Shown here: positions 56,420-64,000 of the stretch, one piece after another
How the letters are laid out: every line of letters begins with the position of its first letter
Numbering within the stretch: position 1 is the stretch's first letter
NCBI GenBank assembly: GCA_000154345.1
Contig: DS480349.1
Span: forward strand, 186,001 to 250,000
Origin: [Clostridium] leptum DSM 753
GTDB taxonomy: Bacteria; Bacillota; Clostridia; Oscillospirales; Acutalibacteraceae
Reading direction: 5' to 3'
Length of the DNA stretch: 64,000 nucleotides
The notes under the pieces: model-generated
Told to the model about the DNA's origin: nothing
Databases searched by the model: none
Seen by the model: the letters and a program-made list of their open reading frames with translations, nothing else
Position numbers and translations under genes: made by a program

Positions 56420-57472
56420 GTGGATTTCGAATTTGATTTAGAAAACCGGATCGTAGACCCGGAGGATATTCCTGAGGATGCGGATATTGAAAACCCGCTG
56501 CGCCCCAGGACGCTTTCGGAATATATCGGCCAGGAAAAAGCGAAGGAAAACCTCTCGGTATTTATTGAGGCCGCTAAGCTGCGCCATGAATCCTTAGACC
56601 ACGTGCTGTTATACGGTCCGCCTGGCTTGGGAAAAACTACGCTGGCTGGGATCATCGCCAATGAACTGAATGTAAATATCCGCATCACCTCCGGCCCGGC
56701 CATCGAAAAGCCGGGAGATTTGGCGGCGCTGCTGACAAATTTAAACAGCGGCGACGTGCTGTTTATCGATGAGATTCACCGGCTTTCCAGAAGCGTGGAG
56801 GAAATTTTGTATCCCGCTATGGAGGACTTCGCCATTGATATCATCACAGGAAAGGGACAAATGGCGGCCTCTTACCATTTGCCCTTGCCCAAGTTTACCT
56901 TAGTGGGAGCCACCACCCGCGCGGGACAGCTGACCGCGCCTTTGCGGGATCGGTTCGGCGTTGTCCTCCGGCTGGAAATGTATACCCCGGAGGAGCTGGC
57001 GACCATCGTGTCCAGAAGCGCCAAAATTTTGGGAATTGAAACGAATCAGGAGGGAGCGCTGGAAATTGCCTCCCGTTCCAGAGGAACACCCAGAATCGCC
57101 AACAGGCTTCTAAAAAGAGTGCGTGATTTCGCCCAGGTGATGAGCGACGGCGTAATCACCTATGAAACGGCTAAAGTAGCTTTGGATAAGCTGGAAATTG
57201 ATGAATTAGGTCTGGATGGAAATGATAGAAGGATGCTGGAAACCCTGATCCGCTTTTACAAAGGCGGCCCGGTTGGGCTGGAAACCCTGGCGGCGGCTAT
57301 CGGGGAGGAAGCGGTGACCATAGAGGACGTTTATGAGCCTTATCTGATGCAGATTGGATTTTTGAGCAGAACCCCTAGAGGAAGGTGCGCTACCCATGCG
57401 GCCTATCTTCATTTAGGAATGACTCCTCCCGGAATGGAGCGGGAGAATTCTGACCAAACAACAATATTTTAA
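56420..57472 (+). CDS. ruvB: Holliday junction branch migration ATPase RuvB
   Basis: AAA+ motor of branch migration. It has 350 residues. RPRTLSEYIGQEKAKENL at the N-terminus, Walker A LYGPPGLGKTTLA, Walker B VLFIDEIHRLSR, sensor 1 LVGATTRAG and the C-terminal winged helix (EPYLMQIGFLSRTPRGRCAT) are intact. The start is a GTG at 56420. It completes ruvCAB and is followed by glmM after 18 bases. Confidence 0.97.
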   Translation: MDFEFDLENRIVDPEDIPEDADIENPLRPRTLSEYIGQEKAKENLSVFIEAAKLRHESLDHVLLYGPPGLGKTTLAGIIANELNVNIRITSGPAIEKPGDLAALLTNLNSGDVLFIDEIHRLSRSVEEILYPAMEDFAIDIITGKGQMAASYHLPLPKFTLVGATTRAGQLTAPLRDRFGVVLRLEMYTPEELATIVSRSAKILGIETNQEGALEIASRSRGTPRIANRLLKRVRDFAQVMSDGVITYETAKVALDKLEIDELGLDGNDRRMLETLIRFYKGGPVGLETLAAAIGEEAVTIEDVYEPYLMQIGFLSRTPRGRCATHAAYLHLGMTPPGMERENSDQTTIF

Positions 57473-57490
57473 AGGACGGGAGCTCTAGCT

Positions 57491-58840
57491 ATGGGAAGAC
57501 TTTTTGGAACTGACGGCGCCAGAGGCGTCGCCAATACGGAATTGACCTGTGAATTAGCAATGAATATCGGCCGGGCGGCGGCCATGGTGTTGACGGATAA
57601 TACTCACCGGCATCCTCGGATTCTGATCGGTAAGGATACCCGGATCTCTTCAGATATGCTGGAGGGGGCGCTGACTGCGGGCTTGTGCTCTGTGGGCGCT
57701 GATGTGATCAGCTTAGGTGTGATTCCCACTCCGGCGGTAGCTTTTTTGGTGGGGAAATATAAGGCGGACGCGGGCATCATGATTTCCGCCAGCCATAATC
57801 CCTGTGAGTTTAACGGCATCAAAATATTCAGCGGCGACGGCTATAAACTGCCGGATGCCCTGGAGGAACAGATCGAGTCTATCGTTCTGGACCATAGGGC
57901 GCCTTATTTGACGCCGGAGGGCGGGGATATCGGCAGGGTTTCTGTAGCGGAAAACGCGGTAAAAGACTATATTGACCACATTAAAGCTACGGTTCCCTTT
58001 GCTCTGGATGGCATGAGGATCGCTTTGGACTGCGCCAACGGCTCGGCCTCCAGAACGGCGGAGCGCTTGTTCACCGAATTGGGCGCTCAGGTCTACATGC
58101 TGTCGGATCAGCCTAATGGTGTGAATATCAACGATAACTGCGGCTCTACCCATATGGAAAGCTTAATGGCTTTTGTTAAGGAGAACCATCTGGATGCCGG
58201 CGTAGCCTTTGACGGCGACGCGGACCGCTGCCTTGCGGTAGACAATCAGGGAAACTTGGTAGACGGCGATTTTGTTATGGCGATTTGCGCCTTGGATATG
58301 AAATCCCGGGGGAAACTTGCTAAAAACACGGTGGTAGGCACCATTATGACCAATATGGGGTTTATCCGTTTTTGTGAAGAAAACGGTATGAATTTTGTAG
58401 CCACAAAGGTGGGCGATCGGTATGTATTGGAAGAAATGCTGCTGGAGGAATACAGCTTCGGCGGCGAGCAGTCGGGGCATGTGATCTTTTTGGATTTCGG
58501 CACCACAGGAGACGGCCAGCTGACCGCGGCTCAGCTGATCAGCATCCTGAAGCGGCGACAAGCGAAGCTTTCCAGCTTGGCTACCCTGATGGAGCGGTAT
58601 CCCCAGGTAATGGTCAACGTCCGGGTCAGCCCGGAGGGGAAGCTCCGGTTTTATACCGACGCCGACGTTAAGGCCGCCACGGAACAAGCCAAGGCTGTGC
58701 TGGGCAAGACCGGGCGGATCGTCGTGCGGGTTTCCGGCACGGAGCCTTTGATCCGGGTCATGGTAGAGGGCGAGCAGGAAGAAACCATCAACCGGCTGGC
58801 AAACGAGGTAGCGGATGTGATCCGGGAGAAGCTGGTATAG
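57491..58840 (+). CDS. glmM: phosphoglucosamine mutase
   Basis: Interconverts glucosamine-6-P and glucosamine-1-P for UDP-GlcNAc and wall synthesis. It has 449 residues. LFGTDGARGVANTELT opens the protein, the phosphoserine loop is IMISASHNPCEFNG, the metal loop AFDGDADRCLAVD, and the sugar-phosphate loop GGEQSGHVIF; VRVSGTEPLIRVMVEG closes it. Length and motifs are standard. It is directly downstream of ruvB in the same orientation. Confidence 0.97.
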   Translation: MGRLFGTDGARGVANTELTCELAMNIGRAAAMVLTDNTHRHPRILIGKDTRISSDMLEGALTAGLCSVGADVISLGVIPTPAVAFLVGKYKADAGIMISASHNPCEFNGIKIFSGDGYKLPDALEEQIESIVLDHRAPYLTPEGGDIGRVSVAENAVKDYIDHIKATVPFALDGMRIALDCANGSASRTAERLFTELGAQVYMLSDQPNGVNINDNCGSTHMESLMAFVKENHLDAGVAFDGDADRCLAVDNQGNLVDGDFVMAICALDMKSRGKLAKNTVVGTIMTNMGFIRFCEENGMNFVATKVGDRYVLEEMLLEEYSFGGEQSGHVIFLDFGTTGDGQLTAAQLISILKRRQAKLSSLATLMERYPQVMVNVRVSPEGKLRFYTDADVKAATEQAKAVLGKTGRIVVRVSGTEPLIRVMVEGEQEETINRLANEVADVIREKLV

Positions 58841-59187
58841 TGGAATTGGATTTCCCTTAAAAGGGAACCGGGTTGTTTTTAAATTTTGAGCATATTCAGC
58901 GAACCCTGTCAGTTTTTATTTGGAAAGATTACAGGCTTTCTTTTACGGAGCCTTAAAGCCTGCGGCAGCTGTAGGGTTTTGTGGTGATGAATACTAAGCG
59001 GCATCGCTGAACCTGGAAGGCCGAGCTGCAATGGCTTGAAAATATATTTTTATGGACTGTTTTATTTAGATCAATCGTTTGTGAGCCCTTACCTTAGCGG
59101 GTTACTCGAATGAAAACCCGCAGCCGTCCGGAAAAGGCTTTCCCTCTTTCCGGACGGCTGCGAATACGACAACTGGGAGGAACTGTT
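58841..59187 (+). other. intergenic, glmM to methyltransferase
   Basis: It contains a very strong 16-bp hairpin (59119-59162, separate entry) close to the next gene. A poorly defined T-rich stretch follows glmM. I found no confident promoter. Confidence 0.5.
59119..59162 (+). other. 16-bp perfect hairpin in the leader of the 59188 gene
   Basis: CGCAGCCGTCCGGAAA (59119-59134) pairs perfectly with TTTCCGGACGGCTGCG (59147-59162), 12-base loop. No T-run follows, and the ribosome-binding site GGGAGG lies only 13 bases downstream. It could be a 5-prime UTR regulator or a Rho-type or processing signal. Confidence 0.6.
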
Positions 59188-60060
59188 TTGAGAGCTGCCA
59201 ACTGGAAGGATTATGAGCTGTTGGATACCAGCGCTGGAGAAAGGCTGGAGCGTTGGGGTGAGGTTATTTTGATTCGCCCGGATCCGCAGATCATCTGGAA
59301 TACGCCAAAGCAACTGGCCTTGTGGAAACAGGCTCATGCCCGCTACCGCCGTTCCAGTACAGGAGGCGGGGCGTGGCAGATTCTCAAAAAGGTTCCGCCT
59401 GTTTGGAAAATCAGTTATGGTGATTTGCGTTTTCAATTGAAAACCATGGGGTTTAAGCATACCGGTGTGTTTCCAGAGCAGGCGGTAAACTGGGACTTTA
59501 CCGGGAATTTGATTCGAAATGCCCCAAAGCCCTTGAAGGTATTAAACCTGTTCGCCTATACCGGCGGCGCTACCCTGGCCTGCGCCCAGGCGGGCGCCAG
59601 TGTATGCCATGTGGACGCGTCGAAGGGGATGGTGGCATGGGCCAGAGAAAACGCCGCGGCGTCCGGCCTTTCAGATAGGCCGATCCGCTGGCTGGTGGAT
59701 GACTGCATTAAATTTGTCCAGAGAGAGCAGCGGAGAGGAAACCGGTACGACGGTATTATCATGGACCCTCCATCCTATGGAAGAGGTCCCGGCGGCGAGG
59801 TGTGGAAGCTGGAGGAGCAGCTGTTTTCTTTGGTGGAATTGTGCCGGAGCATACTGTCTCCCGACGCTAAGTTTTTTCTGTTGAACAGCTATACCACGGG
59901 CCTGTCGCCCTCGGTGATGGAATATCTTCTGGGGGTGCTTTTGCAAAAGCCTATGGGCGGCAGAGTGGCCTCGGATGAAATCGGTTTACCGGTGACCAGC
60001 ACCGGCCAGGTGCTTCCTTGCGGCTCCACAGCTATTTGGACAGGGAAAGACGTAGAGTAA
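59188..60060 (+). CDS. class I SAM-dependent methyltransferase (RlmI/RlmK-like core)
   Basis: A 290-residue methyltransferase resembling the catalytic half of 23S rRNA m5C methyltransferase RlmI. The N-terminal strands (DYELLDTSAGERLERWG, ILIRPDPQIIW) lead to the SAM site LNLFAYTGGATLACAQAG, the acidic loop CHVDASKGMVAWARENA, and the catalytic IIMDPPSYGRGP. The PUA domain of full-length RlmI is absent. rRNA or another RNA is the likely substrate, but the site is unknown. The TTG at 59188 follows GGGAGG; an earlier in-frame ATG at 59110 would be inside the leader hairpin. Confidence 0.88.
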   Translation: MRAANWKDYELLDTSAGERLERWGEVILIRPDPQIIWNTPKQLALWKQAHARYRRSSTGGGAWQILKKVPPVWKISYGDLRFQLKTMGFKHTGVFPEQAVNWDFTGNLIRNAPKPLKVLNLFAYTGGATLACAQAGASVCHVDASKGMVAWARENAAASGLSDRPIRWLVDDCIKFVQREQRRGNRYDGIIMDPPSYGRGPGGEVWKLEEQLFSLVELCRSILSPDAKFFLLNSYTTGLSPSVMEYLLGVLLQKPMGGRVASDEIGLPVTSTGQVLPCGSTAIWTGKDVE

Positions 60061-60120
60061 TGAAACATTGATAGACAGTATCGCCTTAAAATTGGCGCTT
60101 CATAGATAGGATTTGGAGAT

Positions 60121-60981
60121 ATGAGCTTTATTCATGTTGAAAATGTAACCTTCCGATATGGAACCGACGATCCCTTGAGCTTGAAGGAAGCCTTGTCTGG
60201 GGTAAGCCTTGCCGTGGAAAAGGGAGAATTTGTGGCTTTATTAGGCCACAATGGATGTGGAAAGTCTACATTGGCAAAGCACTTTAACGCTATGCTTCTG
60301 CCAACCAGCGGCAAGGTTTTTGTGGATGGGATGGATACCACAGAGGAAGCTTTAAAATATGAGATCCGGCGGCGGGTGGGGTTAGTCCTGCAAAATCCGG
60401 ACAATCAGCTGGTGGCGTCCATTGTAGAGGAGGACGTAGCCTTCGGCCCGGAAAATCTGGGTGTGCCTCCCAAAGAGATACGCCAAAGGGTCGACGATGC
60501 CTTAAAGGCGGTGGAAATGTATGATTACCGGCTGGCCGCCCCTTATAAGCTTTCCGGAGGGCAAAAGCAGCGGGTCGCTATCGCTGGTATCATTGCCATG
60601 CAGCCTGAGTGTATTGTACTGGACGAGCCTACCGCAATGCTGGATCCAAGAGGCCGAACCGAGGTGCTGGATACGATCCATAAGCTGAACCAGGAACTGG
60701 GGATCACCATTGTTCTGATTACCCACTACATGGATGAGGCGGTAACCGCAGACCGTGTGGTTGTCATGGACAGCGGCAGGATTCTTACGGAAGGAACGCC
60801 GAAAGAAGTATTTTCCAAGGTAGAGCTTTTAAAGCAGCATCATTTGGATGTGCCGCAGGCGACGGAGCTTTGCTACCGGCTGCGGGCCTGCGGCTGTCAG
60901 GTGCCTTTGGGAATATTGGATGCGGAAGAATGTGTCGGGATTTTAGAGAAGCTTTTGGAGGCAGAAAGATGCCCATCTTAG
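60121..60981 (+). CDS. ecfA1: energy-coupling factor transporter ATPase EcfA1
   Basis: One of two ATPases of the ECF vitamin/micronutrient transporter. It has 286 residues with Walker A GHNGCGKSTLAKHF, the Q-loop NPDNQLVASIVEEDVAFGPEN typical of EcfA, the signature LSGGQKQRVAIAG and Walker B CIVLDEPTAMLDP. It overlaps ecfA2 by 13 bases. Its partners are ecfA2 and ecfT; no substrate-binding S component is next to them, so this is a shared (group II) module. Confidence 0.95.
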   Translation: MSFIHVENVTFRYGTDDPLSLKEALSGVSLAVEKGEFVALLGHNGCGKSTLAKHFNAMLLPTSGKVFVDGMDTTEEALKYEIRRRVGLVLQNPDNQLVASIVEEDVAFGPENLGVPPKEIRQRVDDALKAVEMYDYRLAAPYKLSGGQKQRVAIAGIIAMQPECIVLDEPTAMLDPRGRTEVLDTIHKLNQELGITIVLITHYMDEAVTADRVVVMDSGRILTEGTPKEVFSKVELLKQHHLDVPQATELCYRLRACGCQVPLGILDAEECVGILEKLLEAERCPS

Positions 60982-61841
60982 AAACGCAGGATTTAACGTA
61001 TGTTTACGGCGCGGGAACTCCCTTTGAGAAAACCGCCGTCGACCATATCAGTCTTCAGATTGAGGAAGGGGAGCTGGTTGGCGTGATCGGCCATACCGGT
61101 TCCGGCAAGTCTACCTTTGTGCAGCAGCTCAACGGCCTTCTGAAGCCAACCTCAGGAAAGGTGCTTTTAAAGGGAAAGGATATCTGGGCGGAGCCAAAGA
61201 AAATCAGGGCCATCCGGTTCCAGGTGGGGATGGTGTTCCAATACCCGGAGCACCAGCTTTTTGAGGAAACGGTGGAAAAGGATATCGCGTTCGGCCCAAA
61301 AAATATGGGGCTTTCCGAGGAAGAAATCAAGCGGCGGGTGAAAATGGCGGCGGCTTTCGCCGGGCTGAAGGATAATTTGCTTGGAGCGTCTCCGTTTGAG
61401 ATATCAGGCGGTGAGAAACGGCGTGCCGCGATCGCTGGGGTCATTGCGATGGACCCGGAGGTATTGATTTTAGACGAGCCTACCGCCGGACTTGATCCAA
61501 TGGGACGAGATGTGCTTCTTTCTCAGATTGTGGATTATCACCGGCAAAGGAACAATACTGTTTTGCTGGTTTCCCATAGCATGGAGGACATCGCCAGAAT
61601 CGCGGACCGGGTACTGGTGATCGATGATGGAAAGGTGGCTATGTTTGAAAAAACGGACAAGGTGTTTGCTCAAAGCGCCCGGCTGTCTCAAATGGGACTG
61701 CGGGTGCCTCAAATCACTAAAATTATGACTATGCTGAGGGAAAAGGGTTATCCGGTTTCCTCCGGCGTGCTGACGGTGGAGCAGGGCGTCCAGGAGATTC
61801 TCCGTATATTAGGCAGGGAGGAGGAGTCCCGTGGTCAGTAA
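60969..61841 (+). CDS. ecfA2: energy-coupling factor transporter ATPase EcfA2
   Basis: Second ECF ATPase, 290 residues. Walker A GHTGSGKSTFVQQL, the ECF-specific Q-helix FQYPEHQLFEETVEKDIAFG, signature ISGGEKRRAAIAG and Walker B VLILDEPTAGLDP. The ATG at 60969 overlaps the end of ecfA1 and follows a GGAGGC site; upstream extensions are rejected. It overlaps ecfT by 11 bases, so the three subunits are made in a coupled way. Confidence 0.95.
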   Translation: MPILETQDLTYVYGAGTPFEKTAVDHISLQIEEGELVGVIGHTGSGKSTFVQQLNGLLKPTSGKVLLKGKDIWAEPKKIRAIRFQVGMVFQYPEHQLFEETVEKDIAFGPKNMGLSEEEIKRRVKMAAAFAGLKDNLLGASPFEISGGEKRRAAIAGVIAMDPEVLILDEPTAGLDPMGRDVLLSQIVDYHRQRNNTVLLVSHSMEDIARIADRVLVIDDGKVAMFEKTDKVFAQSARLSQMGLRVPQITKIMTMLREKGYPVSSGVLTVEQGVQEILRILGREEESRGQ

Positions 61842-62646
61842 TATTACATTAGGACAGTATGTACCGGGGAAATCCTTTCTCCACCGCATGGATGCCAGAG
61901 TGAAAATTGTTTTAATCATTGCTTTTATTGTCTTAGTATTCGTTGGCCAGAATTACCCCGCGCTGGGGATTGTGGTGGTTTCCGTTCTCGGGGTTATGGC
62001 TTTTTCCAATGTGCCGGTTAAGCTTTATTTTAAAAGCTTAAGAATGATTATTTTTGTGGTGATCCTTACCGCCGGACTGAACCTGTTTTATGGACGGGGG
62101 GAGCCTCTTTGGCAGTTTGGCTTTATGACCATTACCGAAGCGGGCATTACCAACGCGGTCTTTATCGCTTTGCGGATCATTTCCTTGATATTTATCAGCT
62201 CGGTGCTGACGTTTACCACTTCGCCGACCGATCTGACTGACGCTTTGGAGCGTTTGATGAAGCCGCTGAAGGTGCTTCATATCAGCGTCCATGAAATTGC
62301 TATGATGATGACGATCGCTCTGCGGTTTGTCCCCACCCTGCTGGAGGAAACCGATAAGATTATGAGCGCTCAAAAGGCCCGCGGGGCAGACCTGGAAAGC
62401 GGCGGGCTGTTCCAGCGTATCAAAGCGCTGGTGCCGATTTTGATCCCTTTGTTTGTGTCCTCCTTCCGCCGCGCCTATGAGCTGGCGATGGCAATGGAAT
62501 GCCGATGCTATCAGGGGGGCTCCGGAAGGACCAGAATGAAAAGCATGCACATGACCCGGCTGGATGGATACGCAATCGTCGGGATGTGCGTGATTTTAGC
62601 TGGAGTAGTGCTGTGCAATGTTTTTTTACCGGCTGCGGTCCGGTGA
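61831..62646 (+). CDS. ecfT: energy-coupling factor transmembrane subunit EcfT
   Basis: Scaffold membrane subunit that links EcfA1/A2 to interchangeable S components. It has 271 residues: N-terminal LGQYVPGKSFLHRMDARVK, five to six membrane helices, and the two coupling motifs AQKARGAD and AMECRCYQGG, the latter a variant of the usual ARGY. The start is a GTG overlapping ecfA2, with GGGAGGAGG upstream. It is followed after 42 bases by truA, a common neighbourhood in Firmicutes. Confidence 0.95.
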   Translation: MVSNITLGQYVPGKSFLHRMDARVKIVLIIAFIVLVFVGQNYPALGIVVVSVLGVMAFSNVPVKLYFKSLRMIIFVVILTAGLNLFYGRGEPLWQFGFMTITEAGITNAVFIALRIISLIFISSVLTFTTSPTDLTDALERLMKPLKVLHISVHEIAMMMTIALRFVPTLLEETDKIMSAQKARGADLESGGLFQRIKALVPILIPLFVSSFRRAYELAMAMECRCYQGGSGRTRMKSMHMTRLDGYAIVGMCVILAGVVLCNVFLPAAVR

Positions 62647-62688
62647 TTTTGACAAAGACCTGAAAAGCGGCTGGGAGGGAAGACTCTT

Positions 62689-63444
62689 TTGGAAAAAAGA
62701 AATTTACTACTGACTATTGCGTACGACGGCCGTGCATATCACGGCTGGCAGATTCAAGAGAACGCTCTTTCCGTGCAGGAGGTCTTTCAAGGCGCTCTGC
62801 GCCAGGTGATCGGAGACGATTTTGATGTAAAGGGATGCAGCCGTACAGATTCCGGCGTTCACGCGAACCAATACTGCATCAGCCTGAAAACTGGGCATCG
62901 AATCCCTTGTGAGCGGCTGGTGGCCGCTTTAAATCGTTTTTTGCCGATGGATATGGCGGTAAAAGGATGCCGCTCGGTTTCCCTGGATTTTCACGCCAGA
63001 TATTCCTGCAAGGGTAAGGAATATCAGTATTTAATCTGGAACGATCCGGTGAGGAACCCCTTTTTAGACGGCCGCGCTTTTCACTATTGGTATCCTTTGG
63101 ATACGGATATGCTGAACCAGGCAGCACAGGCGTTTGTGGGAAAGCATGACTTCACCTCCTTTTGCACCTTAGATCATCGGGAGAGGGACAATATGGAGCG
63201 GATGGTGAAATGCTGCTCCGTGAGCCGGGAAGGGTCATTGGTGACGTTTCGTGTGGAGGCTGACGGCTTTTTATATAACATGGTGCGCATTATGGTCGGC
63301 ACTCTTTTGAGAATCGCCCAAGGGAAAATTCCGGAGGATGGGATTCCTGCCATTCTTGAGGCGAAGGACAGAAGCAAGGCGGGGCCCACAGCCCGGGCCT
63401 GCGGATTGTATTTAAACCGTGTGTTTTATGAGGAGGACCTATAA
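62689..63444 (+). CDS. truA: tRNA pseudouridine(38-40) synthase
   Basis: Forms pseudouridine at positions 38-40 in the tRNA anticodon arm. It has 251 residues. NLLLTIAYDGRAYHGWQIQ begins the protein, the catalytic aspartate is in GCSRTDSGVHANQ, and HDFTSFCTLDHRERD and FLYNMVRIMVGTLL are further family blocks. The TTG at 62689 follows GGGAGG by about eleven bases. The stop is immediately before the ATG of the next gene. Confidence 0.96.
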   Translation: MEKRNLLLTIAYDGRAYHGWQIQENALSVQEVFQGALRQVIGDDFDVKGCSRTDSGVHANQYCISLKTGHRIPCERLVAALNRFLPMDMAVKGCRSVSLDFHARYSCKGKEYQYLIWNDPVRNPFLDGRAFHYWYPLDTDMLNQAAQAFVGKHDFTSFCTLDHRERDNMERMVKCCSVSREGSLVTFRVEADGFLYNMVRIMVGTLLRIAQGKIPEDGIPAILEAKDRSKAGPTARACGLYLNRVFYEEDL

Positions 63445-64000
63445 ATGCCCAAACGACCCGTACGGTATGAAAAGCAGAAAAAGGCCCGGGAGCGGGCGTT
63501 AAAGGAGCGAAAGGCCCTCAGCTATGAGGATGTGCCTTTAGAGCAGTATGACCAGGAAGAAATCAAACTGAAAAGGCCGCCGAAAAAAGTGATCCGCTTA
63601 CTGCTGATTTTGGTTTTATGCAGTCTGGCGGTGATTTTGTGGGCTAATCGGGAGTCTCTTTCGCCCCAGCGGGTGGGCAATTGGTTTCAGAACACCTTGC
63701 TGGGGATGGGAGTAGGCAGCGGTTATCCCACGCCGATTTCCGGCAGCGAAGTCCAGGAGGGGAATTTTCAGCTTTTGGATTATCAAGACGCAGTGGTGGT
63801 CAGCGATACCTCTTTTACCCTATACAATGACAGCGCTAAAGAATTGGCCCAGCGTCAGCATAGCTTTAGCTCTCCGGTACTGCGAACAGACGGCAGCCTG
63901 GCGGTTGTTTATCATCAGGAGGGCACGGGAATCCGGATTGAAAGCGCCTCGGAAACCTTGACGAGCAGAAATCTGGAGCAAAAAATCATTTCAGCGTCCG
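63445..64000 (+). CDS. membrane-anchored protein, possibly DUF5711-like (cut by window edge)
   Basis: The frame is open from ATG 63445 (AGGAGG upstream) through 185 codons to the window edge. A basic 45-residue cytoplasmic part (MPKRPVRYEKQKKARERALK) is followed by one membrane helix (VIRLLLILVLCSLAVILWA, about 49-68) and an extracellular part. Its repeating strands (FQLLDYQDAVVVSDTSFTLY, LAVVYHQEGTGIRI) look like a beta-propeller. Clostridial DUF5711 proteins have this architecture; the function is unknown. The family name is tentative because the C-terminus is missing. Confidence 0.65.
   Translation, partial: MPKRPVRYEKQKKARERALKERKALSYEDVPLEQYDQEEIKLKRPPKKVIRLLLILVLCSLAVILWANRESLSPQRVGNWFQNTLLGMGVGSGYPTPISGSEVQEGNFQLLDYQDAVVVSDTSFTLYNDSAKELAQRQHSFSSPVLRTDGSLAVVYHQEGTGIRIESASETLTSRNLEQKIISAS

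Overview
The window looks like a chromosomal segment of an anaerobic, low-to-mid-GC Firmicute of class Clostridia, probably close to the Ruminococcaceae/Oscillospiraceae. The evidence is PolC-type DNA polymerase III, a HisZ plus short HisG ATP phosphoribosyltransferase, the order pyrH-frr-uppS-cdsA-dxr-rseP-ispG-polC, a fermentative AdhE under a Rex operator, ChW surface repeats, Gram-positive type promoters, strong GGAGG ribosome-binding sites and very frequent TTG starts. I saw no rRNA, tRNA, CRISPR array, insertion sequence or prophage. Nearly all of it is housekeeping DNA, and the surprises are in gene architecture and regulation.

Layout. 1-3170 (minus): ddl-murI-DUF1934-argS, a wall-precursor and translation operon. 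3171-7775 (plus): an uncharacterised protein, then rpmG-secE-nusG-rplK-rplA-rplJ-rplL with ribosomal-protein leaders; it stops at a terminator and rpoB does not follow. 7956-8539: a frameshifted GNAT acetyltransferase. 8609-9633 (minus): an S1-domain protein behind a possible 32-codon upstream ORF. 9775-12695 (plus): cyclophilin lipoprotein, two DUF4870-like membrane proteins, and a thioredoxin reductase-like flavoprotein with thioredoxin. 13160-19870 (minus): aconitase, isocitrate dehydrogenase, Rex repressor and AdhE. 20186-27229 (plus): TepA, SpoIIIE/FtsK, YgiQ radical SAM, MBL hydrolase and DUF3006. 27567-38407 (plus): the pyrH-to-polC block (ribosome recycling, undecaprenyl and phospholipid synthesis, MEP isoprenoid pathway, site-2 protease, replication). 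38766-45112 (plus): a histidine operon with a HisA-HisI fusion and no hisH or hisF. 45245-50754 (plus): flavodoxin-like protein, then a secreted GH78 enzyme with twelve ChW repeats. 51036-52526: a divergent Crp/Fnr regulator and Fe-S protein. 52571-53767 (minus): an MFS gene broken by an in-frame TGA. 54050-64000 (plus): patatin-like lipase, ruvCAB, glmM, RlmI-like methyltransferase, ECF module ecfA1-A2-T, truA and the start of a membrane-anchored protein.

How it works together. The redox block is the clearest unit: Rex, which senses NADH/NAD+, lies between the oxidative half of a partial TCA pathway and the AdhE it probably represses. The AdhE promoter has consensus -35 and -10 boxes, with one Rex operator over the -10 and a second 21 bp downstream. 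The leaders of rplK and rplA both carry a short element resembling the L1-binding arm of 23S rRNA, and rplJ has an L10-type leader ending in an attenuator, so the ribosomal-protein operon appears to be feedback-controlled at several points.

Most notable: the HisA-HisI fusion, the duplicated L1-like leader elements, the paired Rex operators, a reductase lacking recognisable NADPH motifs beside thioredoxin, and the four-triad ChW region on a rhamnosidase-type enzyme. No clearly new multi-gene system was found. All assignments come from reading the sequence, with no database search.
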